Below are positions 17,383 to 28,947 of a stretch of DNA of 64,000 nt, one piece after another; the stretch's first letter is position 1; each line of letters opens with the position of its first letter. The stretch comes from Psychrobacter sp. (GTDB taxonomy: Bacteria; Pseudomonadota; Gammaproteobacteria; Pseudomonadales; Moraxellaceae): assembly GCA_018260445.1 (NCBI GenBank), contig JAGLBE010000002.1, positions 117,429-181,428 on the forward strand. The letters run 5' to 3'. The position numbers and the translations under genes are program-made. A model generated the notes under the pieces. The model did no database searches and was not told the origin of the DNA. It saw only the letters and a list, made by a program, of their open reading frames with translations.

Positions 17383-18369
17383 TTAAAATTGCTGGCGAAT
17401 GGTAATCACCTGCTCGCCTCGTTGTACCTCAATGGCAGCAGAACCAGATTGCTTCACCTGATTGAGCAAATCTGCATCGCCCGCCGGGTTACTGCCTACC
17501 GTCTGACCATTGACAGACAGCACCCGATCCCCCGACTCTAGCCCCAGCTGTTTGCGTAATTTAGCAGGCATCGCATCGGTGACTTGATAACCATTGCCCG
17601 TTGCCATCACCCCCATGCTACCCAGATAACTGGCAGGGTTTTGTTTTAAGGCATCGACAGCGGATGCAATGGCCGTATCTAAAGTAGGCGCTGCGGGCGG
17701 CGTATCGTTGTTATTGGCAGGTGGCGCTGTGGCGTCGGGTGGCGGCTCTTGACTCTCTAACCCACCGGGTGGCGACTCAAAAGCCGCACTGCCCTCCAAA
17801 TTGCTATTGGGTGAGGGCAAACTGCTATTGGGTGACGGCAAACGACGGTTGCTAATATTGCCCTCAGGGGTTTGTGCCTTGACGCCGCCTTGATCTAACA
17901 CCATGCGCTCTGGCATACGTAGCAGGATTTGCTGACCGCTGTCCGCCTCAATAACCGCTTGCTCCCAGGTAACATCTATCAATTTATACGCCGTAGGCGT
18001 TAAGGTCGCGCCGATGCGGTAGTTGGCTACCTTGCCATCTACCATCAATATAGCAGACGACAACGTATTTGGCGTGGCCAGCATGATACCGACTAGTTCC
18101 ACATTGGGCGGCGGCAATTGTGCCTCGATAGGCTTCGGTTGATTGCTCGCAAAAATGGTGAGCGCCGTACTGGTATTGACCATAGGCGCCTGTTTCGTTT
18201 GTAGCGGCAGCAGCGGTAATTGCGGCGCCTGTGGTGGGGCTACTACCAACCAAATTATCCGAGCAATGCCCCAACACAGCCAAACAATAGCCAAAAACAA
18301 CAACCAGCCTGCAAAACGATTTAACCCATCGACAATGGCCTTGTTGACTAAGCGGAAGGAAGTTGCCAT
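17383..18369 (-). CDS. gspC: Type II secretion system protein GspC
   Basis: Inner-membrane clamp of the T2SS that binds GspD N0. 328 residues: a membrane helix at about 17-38 (WLLFLAIVWLCWGIARIIWL), a Pro-rich linker, the homology region (VELVGIMLATPNTLSSAILMV... QQILLRMPERMVL) and a C-terminal PDZ domain (about 240-325, MPAKLRKQLGLESGDRVLSVNGQ). A Pro/Asn/Ser/Pro insert with a repeated LPSPNS lies between the two. The start overlaps the gspN stop by one base (TAATG), so the two are translationally coupled. 267 bp separate it from gspD. Confidence 0.9.
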   Translation of the reverse strand: MATSFRLVNKAIVDGLNRFAGWLLFLAIVWLCWGIARIIWLVVAPPQAPQLPLLPLQTKQAPMVNTSTALTIFASNQPKPIEAQLPPPNVELVGIMLATPNTLSSAILMVDGKVANYRIGATLTPTAYKLIDVTWEQAVIEADSGQQILLRMPERMVLDQGGVKAQTPEGNISNRRLPSPNSSLPSPNSNLEGSAAFESPPGGLESQEPPPDATAPPANNNDTPPAAPTLDTAIASAVDALKQNPASYLGSMGVMATGNGYQVTDAMPAKLRKQLGLESGDRVLSVNGQTVGSNPAGDADLLNQVKQSGSAAIEVQRGEQVITIRQQF

Positions 18370-19268
18370 TAGTTAGCCCCTAGCGATGGTGTACGGCTTG
18401 GCATGGGACTAATAGATGTAGAACTATGGCTAGCACCAGTGCTAGCATTGCCATTAGCAGCATTGCCAAGCCCTTTAAACAAAGGCTGGCGCACACTAAT
18501 CACGGCAGTGTCCGCAGGCGCACTTCCTTTATAAGTGGGCATATTTTCAAGCAAGCGCTGGGTTAAATTGACATCCAGCATGCCTTGGTTATCTAAATAC
18601 AAATCTGCCAAACGCTTGCGGTTATTGTCCACCACATTGGCGTGCACCACCTCTGCCCCATTGCGCGACTCCTGACTTAAATCAGCGCGCAGGGGCGGCA
18701 ACAAGATGCTGTATACTTTGCCGCCGCTAGGGTAGCCAAGCTCGCCGCCCACCCAGGTCAGTTGCCCTGTCACCTTTTGAAAACCCACCCCCTCTTTTAG
18801 GGTAGCACTAAGGCCATTAACCTGGATAGCCGTATCGGGCAATTGCCAATCGACAAGGGTGGCTAGACTTTGTTTGTCCACCTTGCCAGATAAATCGTCA
18901 AGTTGCCATTGCGTTAAACCACGTTTTACCTGCCCTTGTAAACGCGTTTGCCCTGAGGTGAGCTCTATATCTGCCGCCATTTTACCCAGTAATAACGCCG
19001 AGGGGCGCCAGCGCCAAGCAACGGCTGCCAATAGCGGCGAGTTAAGCGCAGCTGACGATGGGGCTGCAAGCTGGACAACGGCAGAGCCGCGCCACACGTT
19101 ACCAGACACCTGCTGGATATAAGGGGAGTTTGGGGCAAATTGATTGAGCAGCCATAGCGCTGGCATCTGAATGAACACAGCACCCATTAGCACAATAGCG
19201 CCAAGTAGCCACCATCTTTTTTTGGGCCGAACATTTTGAGATGTGTCAGACGATGACAAGATACGCAT
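18369..19268 (-). CDS. gspN: Type II secretion system protein GspN
   Basis: Inner-membrane T2SS accessory protein. One N-terminal helix (WWLLGAIVLMGAVFIQMPALWLL) is followed by a periplasmic domain with the GspN pattern (SGNVWRGSAVVQ, WRWRPSALL, VNGLSATLKEG, LTWVGGELGYPSGG). ATG 19268 (299 residues) is preferred over the longer frame from 19361, because AGGGG lies just before it and GspN proteins are about 250-300 residues. It is first in the gspN-gspC-gspD group, the arrangement I recall in Acinetobacter. Confidence 0.85.
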   Translation of the reverse strand: MRILSSSDTSQNVRPKKRWWLLGAIVLMGAVFIQMPALWLLNQFAPNSPYIQQVSGNVWRGSAVVQLAAPSSAALNSPLLAAVAWRWRPSALLLGKMAADIELTSGQTRLQGQVKRGLTQWQLDDLSGKVDKQSLATLVDWQLPDTAIQVNGLSATLKEGVGFQKVTGQLTWVGGELGYPSGGKVYSILLPPLRADLSQESRNGAEVVHANVVDNNRKRLADLYLDNQGMLDVNLTQRLLENMPTYKGSAPADTAVISVRQPLFKGLGNAANGNASTGASHSSTSISPMPSRTPSLGAN

Positions 19269-19470
19269 AACCCCTAATACAACGTTCAACCAGTTTAGGC
19301 AAATTAAAAATAAATTACTACCCATGATACTTAAAAAGTTTAGGCTATTATACCCATACATGCGGTTATATAAGTAGCAATTATTAACAAGACAGTAGTG
19401 ACAAGCCTAAAGGCTGCCAAAGGCAGTAACCTATAAGCTAAGCCGCTACAACCGATAAAATATAACCCAG

Positions 19471-19503
19471 CAAAAAAAGCTGAACCCCATAAAGAGTTCA
19501 GCT
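19471..19503 (-). terminator. Intrinsic terminator
   Basis: AGCTGAAC (19478-19485) and GTTCAGCT (19496-19503) form an 8-bp stem with a 10-base loop. On the minus strand it is followed by seven T. It ends transcripts coming from hns or from the candidate small RNA and isolates gspN. Confidence 0.88.
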
Positions 19504-19628
19504 CATCTGATATGACACTAAAGAGATATGATGTGGTGACGCCACGAATAGTAGCAGGGTGGTCGATGCGCCACAGGGTCAGATACCCTTAGCCCTATCT
19601 CGCAATAGGCAGCTATAAAAAGCTCGCT
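19471..19628 (-). ncRNA. Candidate small RNA of consecutive hairpins
   Basis: Read on the minus strand, six perfect short stems follow one another: AGCT/AGCT (19611-19624), CCTAT/ATAGG (19594-19609), AGGGT/ACCCT (19575-19589), GTGG/CCAC (19559-19574), GTGG/CCAC (19533-19545) and the terminator AGCTGAAC/GTTCAGCT with seven T. There is no open frame. The 5' end is a guess. It lies between hns and gspN. It could instead be the 3' untranslated end of hns. Confidence 0.45.
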
Positions 19629-19835
19629 ACAAGATAAATAACCACTATTCATAAATTAATTATCTATCTGATACCCACCTATCTTATCCTTTAGCTTACT
19701 ATAACTCTATAATCTATAACTAGCTAAATGCCCTATTGCTTTTCATTTATAATGCATATACTGCACTGATTGATAGTAAGTTTATACCACAGCTTTTAAA
19801 AGCAGCTTTGCTTCCAACCGATAACCTCAAATCGA

Positions 19836-20159
19836 CTAAACTGCATAATCCGATAAGGCCTTGCCTTCTTTTAACGCTTTGGTAAGCCATTTTGGCTGAC
19901 GGCCACGTCCTGTCCAGGTGTTGTCTGACTTATTGGGATCGCGGTATTTAATACTGCGCTCTTTTTCAATCTCTTTGCCAATCTCTAGAATTTCCTCGAT
20001 AGTACTATCCGCTTCGGCGGCAATCTTTTCAAAACTTTCATAAGCATCGTACAAGCGATGGCTTTGTTTTTGAACGATTAACTTCTGCGCATTTGCCGTA
20101 ATCTCTAAAAGCTGATCAACGTCAAACTCTTGTAAATCCAATTTATTTAACTTAGTCAT
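19836..20159 (-). CDS. H-NS family nucleoid-associated protein
   Basis: A 107-residue DNA-binding silencer of AT-rich DNA. The N-terminal half is a coiled-coil oligomerisation region (about 15-70, IEEILEIGKEIEKERS). The C-terminal DNA-binding domain has KYRDPNKSDNTWTGRGRQP, with the core loop TGRGRQP (T-W-x-G-R-G-x-x-P family motif). GAGG precedes the ATG by six bases. It is a single gene with 760 bp of AT-rich DNA upstream, which suggests autoregulation (inference). Confidence 0.93.
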   Translation of the reverse strand: MTKLNKLDLQEFDVDQLLEITANAQKLIVQKQSHRLYDAYESFEKIAAEADSTIEEILEIGKEIEKERSIKYRDPNKSDNTWTGRGRQPKWLTKALKEGKALSDYAV

Positions 20160-20918
20160 ACATACCTCGTAGAAAATAATTCAGTCTTTATATGTTACCA
20201 ACACATAAGACAGCATTTAATGTAACAGGAAAACTCTATTATACTCAAAGTATATCAATAGTATATATACTTTTCGTACTGGCAATCTTTCATGTGAAAA
20301 CCTAGAATAACATTAATTTCTGAAAAAATCATGTTGTTATGTACTATTGCTAAAATACTATAGTTAACGTATGGCACTATCGCCTATAGTGGCACTGTTA
20401 AAAACCAATAAGCCTTAGTAAAACCCAAAAACGGTATCTATAAAGTCATAGCCAACTAGACTATTGTAAAATAAATCGTTATCGATTATATACCCCTATA
20501 GCAGAAGAAAAACAGCTATCTGCATAAGCGTAAGTTATTCATTTTTTTATTAAATAAACCAACGGCCTCTTTGCTGCTATTTATTTTATGTGCTCATTAT
20601 GCAGGGGTTAATCTACTTTTTTCGACCCGTATTTGCTGCTCTCCTCTGAATGTTATCTTTAAAAAAGATAGCAGGTGGCTATGGGGTGATACAAACAAGG
20701 TATGGGGTAAACCCTCGCATTACTTAACACCTATTGCGCTACCTATAGCCAAAAAAACCCCGCTAGTGGCAGGGTTTAGAAATAATAACATTAGATGACT
20801 GGATTAAATAGCTAGGTTAAACAATTAAGATTAGGTACAAGCTTAACAACTTATAGACCTAATACTTGACACTTAATCTTTGACACTTAATCTGAAGATG
20901 CATCCTACTATGTGTTCT
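20160..20918. other. AT-rich intergenic region upstream of hns
   Basis: About 760 bp with no supported gene. It carries the ssb terminator at 20752-20777. The AT-rich 20210-20540 part presumably holds the hns promoter. Open frames here are short and have no coding signal. Confidence 0.5.
20750..20777 (-). terminator. Intrinsic terminator downstream of ssb
   Basis: AAACCC (20755-20760) pairs with GGGTTT (20772-20777). On the minus strand the hairpin is followed by seven T. It lies about 140 bp after the ssb stop. Confidence 0.8.
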
Positions 20919-21566
20919 TCAAAACGGGATATCATCATCGCGTGGGGTGTCTTTCATCGGCTCTGTTGCATTAGAGGTTTGGTTGTTAAAGGTATTGGCG
21001 TTTTGCGCAGGCGCACTCCCCCCCATATTGGCAGGGTTATTTGGATTGCTGTTGCCGCTGTTCTGAGCAAAACTGTTTTGATTGCTCATTGCATTGTTTG
21101 GATTGCCTTGATGACTAGCACCCCCATAGACGTCCTGACTGCCATAAGTGCCATGGTCATTATTAGTCACTTGTGCAGGGGCATTGTTTTGCTGATGGCC
21201 GCTGCCGCCTTGCCCACCACCCGCGCTACCGAGCATCTGCATACTCTCGGCACGAATCTCGGTCGTATAACGATCTTGACCGTTTTGATCCTGCCATTTA
21301 CGCGTATGTAAGCTGCCCTCGATATATACCTGACTGCCTTTACGTAGATATTTGGATGCAATCTCTGCTAAACGATAGTTGCCTCGGTCATATAAAGAAA
21401 TACGATGCCACTCCGTCGTTTCCTTTTTTTCGCCGGTTTGTTTGTCGTTCCATTGTTCAGAAGTGGCAACGACAATATTGGTAACAGCGCCCCCATTGGC
21501 AAATGTTTTATGCTCAGGATCTGCCCCAAGATTACCGACGATGATTACTTTATTAACACCACGCAT
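20919..21566 (-). CDS. ssb: Single-stranded DNA-binding protein
   Basis: Coats ssDNA in replication, repair and recombination. It has an OB fold at 1-110 ([57 protein letters not shown]), then a Gly/Asn/Gln-rich disordered linker, and the acidic partner-binding tail DDDIPF. It is 215 residues, with the length variation in the linker as usual. AGGAG lies five bases before the ATG. The ssb - yajR - uvrA order matches that I recall in pseudomonads. Confidence 0.97.
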   Translation of the reverse strand: MRGVNKVIIVGNLGADPEHKTFANGGAVTNIVVATSEQWNDKQTGEKKETTEWHRISLYDRGNYRLAEIASKYLRKGSQVYIEGSLHTRKWQDQNGQDRYTTEIRAESMQMLGSAGGGQGGSGHQQNNAPAQVTNNDHGTYGSQDVYGGASHQGNPNNAMSNQNSFAQNSGNSNPNNPANMGGSAPAQNANTFNNQTSNATEPMKDTPRDDDIPF

Positions 21567-21861
21567 AAGAGCTCCTTTTAAGTGACTGTAAAATGGACTA
21601 TAGATTAACTGTGTTGACGTTGTCTAGAATAAAGCCAATAGAGCAAATAAAGTATGGCGACCACTTCCAAAACTTAAGCGCAGCTTATTAGCACAGTATT
21701 AAACTTTATTCTCTTTTTATTGGAGAACTGGCTTACTTTTGCAGATTAGCGCAGATTATTGCGCTTAAAAAACGGCACAAGTAAGAGGCTACTAATATAA
21801 ACAAAAAAATAAGCCCATGTCTAGAGACGTCAGGTTAGCGTTTACTTTACCCAAGTTTTTC

Positions 21862-23226
21862 TTAAATATCTAGCTGTGTTTCAGTCATTTGCGACAGCTG
21901 ATGTCGTGCATGGTCATTTAGCACTTGCTTGTCCAGCTTTAAATAGGCAACGCCCTCTTTAGCCATGACCACAATATCATCGACCCCGTCTATGGCCATG
22001 ATTTGGGCCGACCACTTTGCCACTTCGGCACCATTCGGAATGGCAAGGGTCAGGCTGCTCAAATAAGGTGGCTGCGCGATGGGTATAATCATTAGCAAAG
22101 CCACTGCCATAATCGCCCCCAATAATGACCATGCCAACACACTGCTCTGATTGAGCAATAGACCGCCTAAAGCGCCGCCAAAAAAGGCGCCCAAAAACTG
22201 GCTCGAGGAGCTAATACCCATTGCGGTGGCTTTATTGGCGACTGGGGCACGTTTGGATATCCAAGACGGAATAGTGGCCTCTAAAAGGTTAAAACCAATA
22301 AAATACAAGCCTAGCCCGACGATAAGGCCCACACTCAACTGACTGCCCAGTGCCAAGCACACAAACGCGGCTACTAACAGCACCAAAGCCGCCAAAAACA
22401 CTTGGCGCATTTTACGCTTTTTTTCGGCAATGATAATAAACGGAATGGCGATAGCAAAGCCGATAAATAGCAGCGGTAAATATACGTAGCCTTGCTGGCG
22501 TACGCTTAGGCCTAAGACATTGGCCAATTGCTGCGGCACAATCACAAAGATAGCCGTCATGGTCAGGTGCAGCGCAAAAATACCGATGTGCAGCCTGTTT
22601 AAATCACCAATACGCAGCACCGCCAATAACTGCTCGCTAATTGACGTGTTGGTTAGGTTCTGCTTTAACACCCGTAGCGGCGTGGGCACGATCAACAATA
22701 ACCCCATTGCCAGCAAAGCAAACACACTGGTTAACCAAAACAGCCCTGACATGCCAATGCTTGCCACCAGCATCGGACCAATAGCAAACGATAGCATGAT
22801 AGAGGTGGCAATGGTCAGCCCCATCGTCGCCATGGCTTTGGTGCGTTCCTGCTCGCGGGTGACATCTGCCAGCAGCGCCATCAGCACCGCCGACACAGCG
22901 CCACTGCCCGCTAAGGCGCGCCCGAGGATAACTTGATAAATACTCTCTGCCGTTGCCGCTAGGATACCACCCGCTGCAAATAGCAGCAAACCCAATAAAA
23001 TGATGGGTTTACGTGGCAATTTATCGGCCACCAAACTCATGGGTATTTGAAATATGGCCTGCCCTAACCCATAAATTCCCACAGCTAAACCAATCAAAAA
23101 GGGCGTAGCATGACTATATTGGCTGCCGTAGACGGCAAATACCGGCACTATCATAAACAGACCGAGCATCCGCAAGGCAAAGATACCGCCAACGCCGAGT
23201 ATTGCTCTTTTTTCGATACTATTCAT
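21862..23226 (-). CDS. yajR: MFS transporter with C-terminal YAM domain, YajR type
   Basis: A 454-residue, 12-helix major-facilitator protein, the same length as E. coli YajR. The motif-A loop is ADKLPRKP (about 67-74). After helix 12 comes a soluble ferredoxin-like domain of about 60 residues (AEVAKWSAQIMAIDGVDDIVV... GVAYLKLD), which is the YAM domain that marks YajR. The substrate is unknown in the family. GGAG lies five bases before the ATG. About 295 bp separate it from ssb and 610 bp from the divergent uvrA. Confidence 0.88.
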   Translation of the reverse strand: MNSIEKRAILGVGGIFALRMLGLFMIVPVFAVYGSQYSHATPFLIGLAVGIYGLGQAIFQIPMSLVADKLPRKPIILLGLLLFAAGGILAATAESIYQVILGRALAGSGAVSAVLMALLADVTREQERTKAMATMGLTIATSIMLSFAIGPMLVASIGMSGLFWLTSVFALLAMGLLLIVPTPLRVLKQNLTNTSISEQLLAVLRIGDLNRLHIGIFALHLTMTAIFVIVPQQLANVLGLSVRQQGYVYLPLLFIGFAIAIPFIIIAEKKRKMRQVFLAALVLLVAAFVCLALGSQLSVGLIVGLGLYFIGFNLLEATIPSWISKRAPVANKATAMGISSSSQFLGAFFGGALGGLLLNQSSVLAWSLLGAIMAVALLMIIPIAQPPYLSSLTLAIPNGAEVAKWSAQIMAIDGVDDIVVMAKEGVAYLKLDKQVLNDHARHQLSQMTETQLDI

Positions 23227-23364
23227 AGTGCTCCAAGGTTTGTGCGTGCGGTACTCATATCGCTATGCTTATTATATCCGCTTTGTTGATAGGCTATTTT
23301 TTTTGCTCGGTTTAGAGGCTTATTTAGGCATTGTTGGCTGATATAGACTGAGATGAGTAATATT

Positions 23365-23438
23365 GTGGGCAATATAGTGGGCAATATAGTGGACTATGTT
23401 AATATTTTTGTCGATGTCAATGTCAATGTCGATGTCAG
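23365..23438. repeat. 12-bp and 6-bp tandem repeats upstream of uvrA
   Basis: GTGGGCAATATA occurs at 23365 and 23377, with a partial third copy at 23389. GTCRAT then repeats at 23410, 23416, 23422 and 23428 with a partial fifth. They lie in the 610-bp gap between the divergent yajR and uvrA. No SOS-like operator could be recognised in the gap. Confidence 0.65.
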
Positions 23439-23836
23439 TAAGGCGGTGTTCCGTTTACTTTTTAATTGACGTTGCTGGGTACAGTTTATTCAGCAGGTTG
23501 GTTACGAGGCTTTAAGCCAGTAGGCTGTGAGGACAGCATTCAAGTGAAACGTATGCCATTATAAAGGATTAACGGCGTGGTGGGAACGAGCTTAAGCGGA
23601 TTCACTGCCTATTTTCGCCCCTAAGCTGCTCGCATTAACTTGGTTAGCGGGTCGCTATCGCGGCTTGAAAAAACCTCAAACCACACCCATTAATAACAAA
23701 CCCTATGCAATGCCAAACTGACAGCTTACACGCATCGCTTTATACTGCACCTTAGCATTTAAACCTATTTTTTTCTGTACAGTCTAGTAGCTTACATTTC
23801 TTCGCATTTTTTTTGTCTGACACTAAAAGGCTCTTT

Positions 23837-26818
23837 ATGGCACACGAACATATTAAAATTCGCGGCGCACGCACCCATAATCTAAAAAATATTGATATTG
23901 ATATTCCTCGGGATAAGTTTGTGGTCATCACTGGGTTGTCAGGCTCTGGTAAATCCTCACTAGCATTTGATACTTTATACGCCGAAGGACAACGCCGCTA
24001 TGTCGAAAGTTTGTCCGCTTATGCACGGCAATTTCTATCGCAAATGGATAAGCCTGAGGTCGATAGTATCGAAGGATTATCGCCTGCCATTGCGATTGAG
24101 CAAAAATCGACCAATCACAATCCTCGCTCTACGGTGGGTACCATTACCGAAATTTACGACTATCTGCGCCTGCTCTATGCACGGGTCGGTACGCCGTTTT
24201 GCCCGGTGCATGATTTGCCCATGGTGGCACAAACCATTACCGAAATGGTCGATGACATCATGGCATTGCCCGAAGACACCAAGCTGATGATTTTAGCGCC
24301 CGTAGTGCGCGATCGTAAAGGTGAGCATATTGTGCTACTTGAGCAGCTGGTGGGTCAAGGCTTTGTGCGGGTGCGGGTGGATGGTAACGTGTATGATATG
24401 GACGAGTTGCCTGCGCTGGAGAAAACCAAAAAACACACGATTGAAGTGGTGGTTGACCGCTTTAAAGTACGGGACGACTTAGGCAATCGCGTAGCAGAAA
24501 GTTTAGAGACCGCACTGCGCTTAGGTAGTGATGTCGCCATCCTACATTATATGGATGGCAACCCTAACCATGACGCCTCGAATTATGATAGCAATAATCA
24601 AGTGTTGTCTGCCAAACATTCTTGCCCGGTATGCGACCGTGCGGTGTCCGAATTAGAGCCGCGCCTGTTTAGTTTCAACAACCCATATGGTGCCTGCCCG
24701 GCGTGTGATGGATTAGGCAAGCGCCAGTATTTTGCCGCCGAAAAACTGGTCACTCACCCAGAAAAAACCCTCAATCAAGGCGCGATTAATGGTTGGGACA
24801 AACGCCATGCTTATTACTTTGGCTTGTTGAGCACGGTTGCCAGCCATTTTAATATGGATATGGACACGCCGTGGCAAGACTTATCTGCAGAACATCGTGA
24901 CATCATTTTACAAGGCTCGGGTAATGAGAAAATACTGTTTAATTTTACCGATGAGCGCGGGCGTAAAACCAAAAAGACCACCCCATTTGAAGGCGTATTG
25001 CCCTATTTAGAGCGCCGCTATGCCAAAACCCAAAGCAACTTTGTGCGCGATGAGTTGGCAAAATACTTAGCCGACACCACCTGTAACGTGTGTGATGGGT
25101 CTCGCCTTAATGAAATCTCTCGCAATGTGCGCGTGGATGGCAAAGGCATTGCCGATATCGTGCAGATGCCCATTGGCGATGCTGCCACGTATTATAGCGA
25201 CTTGCACATGGGCGGCGCCAAAGGCGAAATCAGTGATAAGATTTTTAAAGAGATTAATGAGCGGCTTAACTTTTTGGTCAGTGTTGGCTTGGACTATCTC
25301 AACCTTGCCCGCTCTGCCGAAACCCTATCCGGCGGTGAGGCGCAGCGTATTCGTCTTGCCAGCCAAATTGGTGCCGGTTTGATGGGGGTGATGTATGTGC
25401 TCGATGAGCCCTCTATCGGCCTGCACCAACGCGATAATGACCGTTTGATTCAAACCTTGATTCGCTTGCGCGATTTGGGCAATACCGTTTTGGTGGTGGA
25501 ACATGATGAAGATGCCATTCGCCAAGCCGACCATGTGATTGACATTGGCGTCGGCGCTGGGGTGCATGGTGGTCATGTGATTGCCCAAGGGTCGATGCAG
25601 GATATTATGGACGTCGAAGAGTCGCTGACGGGACAGTACCTGTCTGGTAAAAAGAAAATCGACATCCCTAAAGTTCGCCACAAAGCCAAAACCATTGATT
25701 TAAACAATCCGCCCGAGCGTGCCCGTATCATGCCGATGGGTAAGGCAAAAGCGGCGGCGGCAAAAAAAGCGGCGGCGGCAAAAGAAAAAGGCAAGCCAAT
25801 ACCTCAGCATATCGTACCGATGCAAATTGAGCTAAAAGGCGCATCGGGCAATAACTTACAAGATGTCGACTTAACCATCCCGATTGGCACCTTTACTTGT
25901 ATCACCGGCGTTTCCGGCTCGGGCAAATCGACGTTGATTAACCGTACTCTCATGCCCTTGGCGGCGACGCAACTTAATAACGCTTCTACTTTAGTGCCGG
26001 ACAAGTTTGCGAGCATTAGCGGCCTTGAATATCTCGATAAAATGGTGGATATTGACCAAAGCCCGATTGGGCGCACGCCCCGCTCCAACCCTGCCACTTA
26101 TACGGGGGTATTTACCCCCATTCGGGATATGTTTTCGCAAACCCAAGAGGCCAAAGCCCGTGGTTATAAAGCGGGTCGCTTTAGCTTTAACGTCAAAGGC
26201 GGCCGCTGTGAAACCTGTCAGGGCGATGGCCTGATTAAAGTTGAAATGCACTTTTTGCCGGATATGTACGTGCCCTGCGATAGTTGTCATGGCAAACGCT
26301 ACAATCGTGAGACGCTTGAGATTCATTACAAGGGCAAGAGTATTGCCGACGTATTGGACATGACAGTAGAAGATGCCACCGAGTTTTTCTCTGCTATTCC
26401 ACCCATTCATCGTCGCCTTGAAGCCTTGATGGATGTAGGCTTAAGCTATATTCGTTTGGGTCAGTCTGCCCCTACCCTATCAGGTGGTGAAGCACAACGG
26501 GTGAAGCTCGCTCGTGAACTTGCCAAACGCGATACTGGGCAAACCTTATATATCTTGGATGAACCGACAACTGGGCTGCATTTCCACGATATTTATAAGC
26601 TGCTGAATATCTTGCATGCGCTACGTGATAAGGGCAACACTATCGTGGTGATTGAGCACAACCTAGATGTGATTAAAACGGCCGACTGGGTGATTGATTT
26701 AGGGCCCGAGGGCGGTAAAAATGGTGGCTTGATAATTGCAGAGGGCACGCCAGAAGAAGTGGCTGACAACGAAGCGTCGTTTACGGGTGCTTTTTTAAAG
26801 CCGATGCTGGTGGGTTAG
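23837..26818 (+). CDS. uvrA: UvrABC system protein A
   Basis: Damage-sensing ATPase of nucleotide excision repair. It has two ABC modules: Walker [13 protein letters not shown] near the N-terminus and [12 protein letters not shown] in the second half, with signatures [12 protein letters not shown] and [12 protein letters not shown]. Two zinc modules are seen, CPVCDRAV...CPACDGLG, and CETCQGDG...CDSCHGKR in the second half. ATG 23837 gives the canonical [17 protein letters not shown] start and has AAAGG upstream, so the longer TTG frame from 23813 is rejected. At 993 residues it exceeds the usual 940. An Ala/Lys-rich linker ([18 protein letters not shown]) between the two halves is the oddity. 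Confidence 0.97.
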   Translation: MAHEHIKIRGARTHNLKNIDIDIPRDKFVVITGLSGSGKSSLAFDTLYAEGQRRYVESLSAYARQFLSQMDKPEVDSIEGLSPAIAIEQKSTNHNPRSTVGTITEIYDYLRLLYARVGTPFCPVHDLPMVAQTITEMVDDIMALPEDTKLMILAPVVRDRKGEHIVLLEQLVGQGFVRVRVDGNVYDMDELPALEKTKKHTIEVVVDRFKVRDDLGNRVAESLETALRLGSDVAILHYMDGNPNHDASNYDSNNQVLSAKHSCPVCDRAVSELEPRLFSFNNPYGACPACDGLGKRQYFAAEKLVTHPEKTLNQGAINGWDKRHAYYFGLLSTVASHFNMDMDTPWQDLSAEHRDIILQGSGNEKILFNFTDERGRKTKKTTPFEGVLPYLERRYAKTQSNFVRDELAKYLADTTCNVCDGSRLNEISRNVRVDGKGIADIVQMPIGDAATYYSDLHMGGAKGEISDKIFKEINERLNFLVSVGLDYLNLARSAETLSGGEAQRIRLASQIGAGLMGVMYVLDEPSIGLHQRDNDRLIQTLIRLRDLGNTVLVVEHDEDAIRQADHVIDIGVGAGVHGGHVIAQGSMQDIMDVEESLTGQYLSGKKKIDIPKVRHKAKTIDLNNPPERARIMPMGKAKAAAAKKAAAAKEKGKPIPQHIVPMQIELKGASGNNLQDVDLTIPIGTFTCITGVSGSGKSTLINRTLMPLAATQLNNASTLVPDKFASISGLEYLDKMVDIDQSPIGRTPRSNPATYTGVFTPIRDMFSQTQEAKARGYKAGRFSFNVKGGRCETCQGDGLIKVEMHFLPDMYVPCDSCHGKRYNRETLEIHYKGKSIADVLDMTVEDATEFFSAIPPIHRRLEALMDVGLSYIRLGQSAPTLSGGEAQRVKLARELAKRDTGQTLYILDEPTTGLHFHDIYKLLNILHALRDKGNTIVVIEHNLDVIKTADWVIDLGPEGGKNGGLIIAEGTPEEVADNEASFTGAFLKPMLVG

Positions 26819-26848
26819 TTTTTTTGGTCAAAGTTAGTGATTCATGAC

Positions 26849-26879
26849 AAGGCCACTTGTTTGCAAAGTGGCCTTTTTT
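26849..26879 (+). terminator. Intrinsic terminator of uvrA
   Basis: AAGGCCACTT (26849-26858) pairs with AAGTGGCCTT (26865-26874) and is followed by T to 26879. It is a textbook terminator 30 bp after the uvrA stop. Confidence 0.93.
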
Positions 26880-27037
26880 AACGTCTCGCAAACTCACCTT
26901 CACCAGCCATTGAGCAGACGTACCGATTAGCAGTGACCCTTACAGTAAAAAAGTTATTGCAGAGTTTTGCATGCTGCTATCTTGCATCATGGCAATGAAG
27001 CATTGCAACGTAACGGCGTATGAGCTAAGCGCTCGCC

Positions 27038-27514
27038 CTAATCCAAATGTTGTTTAAAACCACGCGCTTTATCCCGCTCCCAGTCTTTATCTTTGAGGGT
27101 TTTACGTTTGTCATGCAGTTTTTTGCCTTTGGCTAAACCAATTTTGCACTTCACCAACGAGTCTTTCCAGTATACCTCTAATGGCACACACGCATAGCCT
27201 TTTTGGTTTACCGCACCAAAGAGCGTGTCAATCTCACTGCGATTTAACAGCAGTTTACGGGTGCGAATACTGTCCGGGTCGACATGGGTAGAGCTCGATA
27301 ACAAGGCTTGGATATGCGCCCCAAACAAAAATGCCTCGTTATTGCGAAAGGTCACATAGGACTCGGTGATGCTCATTTTTCCCGCTCTAATGGCTTTGAC
27401 CTCCCAGCCTTGTAGCACCAAGCCGGCTTCAAAGGTTTGCTCGATAAAATACTCAAATCGGGCTTTTTTATTGGCCGCAATTTGGTTGGATGGTTTTTTG
27501 TTCTTCTTTGCCAT
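27038..27514 (-). CDS. smpB: SsrA-binding protein SmpB
   Basis: Binds tmRNA and delivers it to stalled ribosomes in trans-translation. The 158-residue protein shows [33 protein letters not shown] and the basic C-terminal tail ([10 protein letters not shown]) that acts in the decoding site. GAGAG precedes the ATG. No tmRNA gene is seen nearby. It is divergent from coaD across 363 bp. Confidence 0.96.
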   Translation of the reverse strand: MAKKNKKPSNQIAANKKARFEYFIEQTFEAGLVLQGWEVKAIRAGKMSITESYVTFRNNEAFLFGAHIQALLSSSTHVDPDSIRTRKLLLNRSEIDTLFGAVNQKGYACVPLEVYWKDSLVKCKIGLAKGKKLHDKRKTLKDKDWERDKARGFKQHLD

Positions 27515-27736
27515 GGTACTCTCTTTCTTGATAACCGCTTTCTACCTTTAACCCTGACCAGTGATTAATCGTTATTAATCATTAATCATTGCTAATGAAT
27601 GGATAAATAAAGCTTTGCGTCCGTGTCCCTATTATCACAGCAACTTTGATTGCTCAAGCACTGTTTATTTAGGTCGAAACGCCATTATAACAAATTTATC
27701 CCACCTTTAATTCTATTGCTTGTATACGGATGCTGA

Positions 27737-28387
<651 letters not shown>

Positions 28388-28453
28388 TCATCCATGATAC
28401 CGTATTCGATAGCTTATCTTTAAAACGTTTAGGCGCAAATAGCGCAGGCTTAG

Positions 28454-28714
<261 letters not shown>

Positions 28715-28947
28715 GCAGCCTAACATCGTGGCGGTCTAAAAGCGCGCTGACTATGTCACGCTATTGCATTCATGCTATTACAAGTTGCAATGCCTAAGCT
28801 CGCGTTACTGTTTTAACATCGCAACTTAAAGCCTATTCATGGTAAAATGAGCACAATTCTGTGTTGTGTTTTCTCCTCTGTAATCTTACCTCTTAAACGT
28901 CGTTGTTTTAGTTCCTGTTTTTAATCCTCCATGCCTAGGTCATCCCC

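Noticed and set aside
20571-20798. 75-codon frame between hns and ssb
   Set aside because: It runs over the ssb terminator on the opposite strand and has no ribosome site.
21735-21770. AGCGCA/TGCGCT hairpin near yajR considered as terminator
   Set aside because: The T run lies on the wrong side of the stem for transcripts from yajR, and on the other strand it is followed by A.
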